Shown here in pieces: positions 62,244 to 64,000 of a stretch of DNA of 64,000 bases. The translations under genes were made by a program, and so were the position numbers. This DNA comes from Lachnospiraceae bacterium (GTDB lineage: Bacteria; Bacillota; Clostridia; Lachnospirales; Lachnospiraceae): positions 17,954-81,953 of the forward strand of contig JAFLSW010000007.1 of assembly GCA_022510725.1 (NCBI GenBank), in the 5' to 3' direction. Below the pieces are notes generated by a model. The model made no database searches. It was not told the origin of the DNA and saw only the letters and a list, made by a program, of their open reading frames with translations. The stretch's first letter is position 1, and every line of letters begins with the position of its first letter.

Positions 62244-62687
62244 TTAATATTCCTCTTCCACCGCTTCTTCTTTTTCTTCAATATCGTTTACAGGCTTTTC
62301 CAGGCCTTCAATAACAATACCCTGCTTTTCGGCATAATCCCATAAAGCTGCATGAATAGCCTCTTCTGCCAAAAGGGAGCAGTGTACCTTGACAGGAGGA
62401 AGTCCGTCCAAAGCCTCCATAACCGCCTTGTTGGTCACCTGTAAGGCCTCCTGTATGGTCTTTCCCTTTACCAGCTCTGTGGCCATGCTGCTGGTAGCCA
62501 CTGCCGCACCGCAGCCAAAAGTTTTGAATTTTGCTTCCTGTATGATGCCCTCATCATCGATATCCAGATAGATACGCATGATATCGCCGCACTTGGCATT
62601 TCCCACAGTACCCACGCCGCTGGGGTCTTCCAACTCTCCTACATTTCTGGGATTATTGAAATGGTCCATTACTTTTTCGCTATACAT
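62244..62687 (-). CDS. nifU: NifU-type Fe-S cluster scaffold protein
   Basis: 147 aa, IscU/NifU N-terminal fold: VMDHFNNPRNVGEL at the start, and the three cluster cysteines in GNAKCGD (with the Asp), FGCGAAVA and VHCSLLAEEAI. It holds nascent Fe-S clusters built with sulfur from NifS. The acidic tail (EEKEEAVEEEY) extends past the core. Its ATG overlaps the nifS stop by one base (TAATG). Confidence 0.95.
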   Translation of the reverse strand: MYSEKVMDHFNNPRNVGELEDPSGVGTVGNAKCGDIMRIYLDIDDEGIIQEAKFKTFGCGAAVATSSMATELVKGKTIQEALQVTNKAVMEALDGLPPVKVHCSLLAEEAIHAALWDYAEKQGIVIEGLEKPVNDIEEKEEAVEEEY

Positions 62688-63874
62688 TATGCTTCTCCTC
62701 CTTTTCTGACAAAGTCCTCATATAAAGGGGACATGCTCCGCAGCCGTTCTATAATGGCTTTTAATGCATCCACTGTCTGATTTACTTCGTCCAATGTATT
62801 ATCATCGGACAAGGTCAGTCTTAAAGAACCGTGTGCGATCTCATGGGGCAGGCCAATGGCCAAAAGCACATGGGAAGGATCCAAGGAACCGGATGTACAT
62901 GCGGAACCACTGGAACCGCAGATCCCTTCTCTGTCCAATAAGATCAGCATGGATTCTCCTTCAATAAAACGGAAGCAGAAATTAGCATTGTTGGGCAAGC
63001 GTTTATCCCTGTCTCCGTTTAAACGAACATAGGGAATTTCCTGTAATACTCTCTCGATCAGGTGATCTCGCAGTCTGCGCTCATATTCAGACCGCTCTTC
63101 CATTTTTTCAAATGCCAGCTTTGCCGCTTCGCCAAAGCCTACGATACCCGGCACATTCAAAGTACCGGCCCTTCTCTGCCTTTCCTGAGCACCGCCATGA
63201 ATAAAGGAACGGATCTTAATACCCTTTCTGATATATAAAAGACCTACACCCTTGGGCCCGTTTAACTTGTGGGCACTGGCACTTAACATATCAATATTCA
63301 TCTCATCCACATCGATGGGAATATGACCGAAAGCCTGAACCGCATCGGTATGGAATAAAACGCCTTTTTCTCTGGTAATTACCCCGATCTCTTTAATGGG
63401 TTCTACCGTTCCGATCTCATTGTTTGCCATCATAACGGAAACCAGGATCGTATCGGGACGGATCGCGCTTTCCACATCCTTAGGATCTACCAGGCCATTC
63501 TCATTCACCTTCAGATAAGTCACCTCGTAGCCCTCTTTTTCCAACCACTGACAAGTATGAAGGATGGCATGATGCTCTATGGCTGTGGTTATGATATGCT
63601 TTCCCTTTTCTTTGTATGCTTCCGCTGTGGCCTTTAAGGCCCAGTTATCGGATTCACTTCCGCCGCCGGTAAAATAGATATCCTGGGGCTTTGCACCGAT
63701 CCCGGAAGCCACTATCTCTCTGGCCTGATCCACGCCGGCCTTTGCCTGCTCCGCAAAGCTGTAAATGGAGGCAGGATTGCCGTAATATTCTGTCAGATAT
63801 GGTTTCATGGCATCCCATACCCGCTCGTCCACGCGAGTAGTAGCCGCATTATCCATATAGATGATATTGCTCAT
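62687..63874 (-). CDS. nifS: Cysteine desulfurase NifS
   Basis: 395 aa PLP enzyme supplying sulfur from cysteine to NifU. Seen are IYMDNAATTRVD at the start, the PLP Lys in SASAHKLNGPKG near residue 205 and the catalytic Cys in GSSGSACTSG near 325. Strong sigma-A promoter and a 31-bp dyad stand upstream, so its level is likely controlled by an Rrf2/IscR-type repressor that would be encoded beyond the window edge. Confidence 0.96.
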   Translation of the reverse strand: MSNIIYMDNAATTRVDERVWDAMKPYLTEYYGNPASIYSFAEQAKAGVDQAREIVASGIGAKPQDIYFTGGGSESDNWALKATAEAYKEKGKHIITTAIEHHAILHTCQWLEKEGYEVTYLKVNENGLVDPKDVESAIRPDTILVSVMMANNEIGTVEPIKEIGVITREKGVLFHTDAVQAFGHIPIDVDEMNIDMLSASAHKLNGPKGVGLLYIRKGIKIRSFIHGGAQERQRRAGTLNVPGIVGFGEAAKLAFEKMEERSEYERRLRDHLIERVLQEIPYVRLNGDRDKRLPNNANFCFRFIEGESMLILLDREGICGSSGSACTSGSLDPSHVLLAIGLPHEIAHGSLRLTLSDDNTLDEVNQTVDALKAIIERLRSMSPLYEDFVRKGGEA

Positions 63875-63929
63875 TGTCTGTCCTTCTTTCCTCTATTTCA
63901 ATCTTTCCTCTTGCATTTTAGCAATTTCT

Positions 63930-63960
63930 AGCATTTCCTAGTAGTTTACTATGAAATGCT
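63930..63960. promoter_or_regulatory. 31-bp dyad operator downstream of the nifS -10
   Basis: AGCATTTC-c-TAGTA-gtt-TACTA-t-GAAATGCT: two nested inverted repeats symmetrical about one centre with one mismatched pair. It begins about 7 bp downstream of the -10, covering the likely transcription start. Imperfect copies of GCATTTC-like units continue toward the gene (63913-63938) at 10-bp steps. Confidence 0.75.
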
Positions 63961-63966
63961 ATATCT

Positions 63967-63994
63967 ATTATAAATCTTTTTCCATACTTGTCAA
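63967..63994 (-). promoter_or_regulatory. Consensus sigma-A promoter of nifS-nifU
   Basis: Minus-strand TTGACA (63989-63994), 16-bp spacer, TATAAT (63967-63972); both hexamers are perfect consensus. Confidence 0.9.
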
Positions 63995-64000
63995 GCATTA

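Noticed and set aside
1..64000. tRNA, rRNA, insertion sequences, prophage genes
   Set aside because: None could be recognised by sequence patterns on either strand; the accessory regions appear to have grown by tandem duplication.

Overview
The window looks like a chromosomal segment from a low-to-moderate GC, anaerobic, Gram-positive member of the Clostridia, most likely a Lachnospiraceae gut organism. The reasons are the gene families (DUF4364, DUF4250, DUF1385, Csp-like S8 protease, TIGR01212 radical SAM, NifS/NifU-type Fe-S assembly, RACo-like ASKHA ferredoxin, 4Fe-4S aldo/keto reductase), strong AGGAGG-type ribosome binding sites, sigma-A promoters, a CIRCE box and many lipoproteins. No rRNA, tRNA, CRISPR array, insertion sequence, integrase or phage gene was seen. 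No gap between genes exceeds about 300 bases.

Layout. 1-12.4 kb (minus strand): 5' part of argJ, trmO, a short CarD-type protein, a fused MFS/spermidine-synthase-like protein, a cytosolic GH5 glycosidase, a KdpE/KdpD-like two-component pair preceded by an unlisted 48-aa membrane peptide, an S8 protease, a MATE exporter, and an overlapping murL-murD pair that suggests the alternative L-Glu/epimerase route to D-Glu in peptidoglycan. 12.5-18.8 kb: AraC regulator, DUF2156 protein with a small conserved partner, a GntR-ABC exporter operon with a large dyad operator, DegV, and a membrane XRE regulator. 18.9-25 kb (minus): acidic lipoprotein, prfA, prmC, DUF1385, rpmE, rho.

25.2-35 kb (plus): a tandem array of six intact paralogous lipoproteins plus one decayed copy. 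They are built from Ig-like modules and a conserved module carrying a VCBS/EF-hand-like acidic loop; one gene has two modules. 35-52.6 kb: malic enzyme, radical SAM, DUF4364, then a minus-strand run (phosphodiesterase-like, rarA, polysaccharide deacetylase, RACo-like, DUF4250, HtrA, MBL-fold, clpB under CIRCE, an unknown protein, 4Fe-4S aldo/keto reductase). A divergent plus-strand pair follows: a sugar-binding-type lipoprotein coupled to a Cache-GGDEF diguanylate cyclase with no ABC transporter.

52.6-60.6 kb (minus): four tandem, secreted, glycine-rich beta-helix proteins with xPxTG[D/E]-type wall-sorting tails, apparently one operon. 60.7-64 kb (minus): metY, nifU, nifS, with a perfect -35/-10 promoter and a 31-bp dyad operator upstream of nifS. 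The two gene-family expansions (lipoprotein array and beta-helix quartet) are the most accessory-looking parts and the best candidates for undescribed surface systems.
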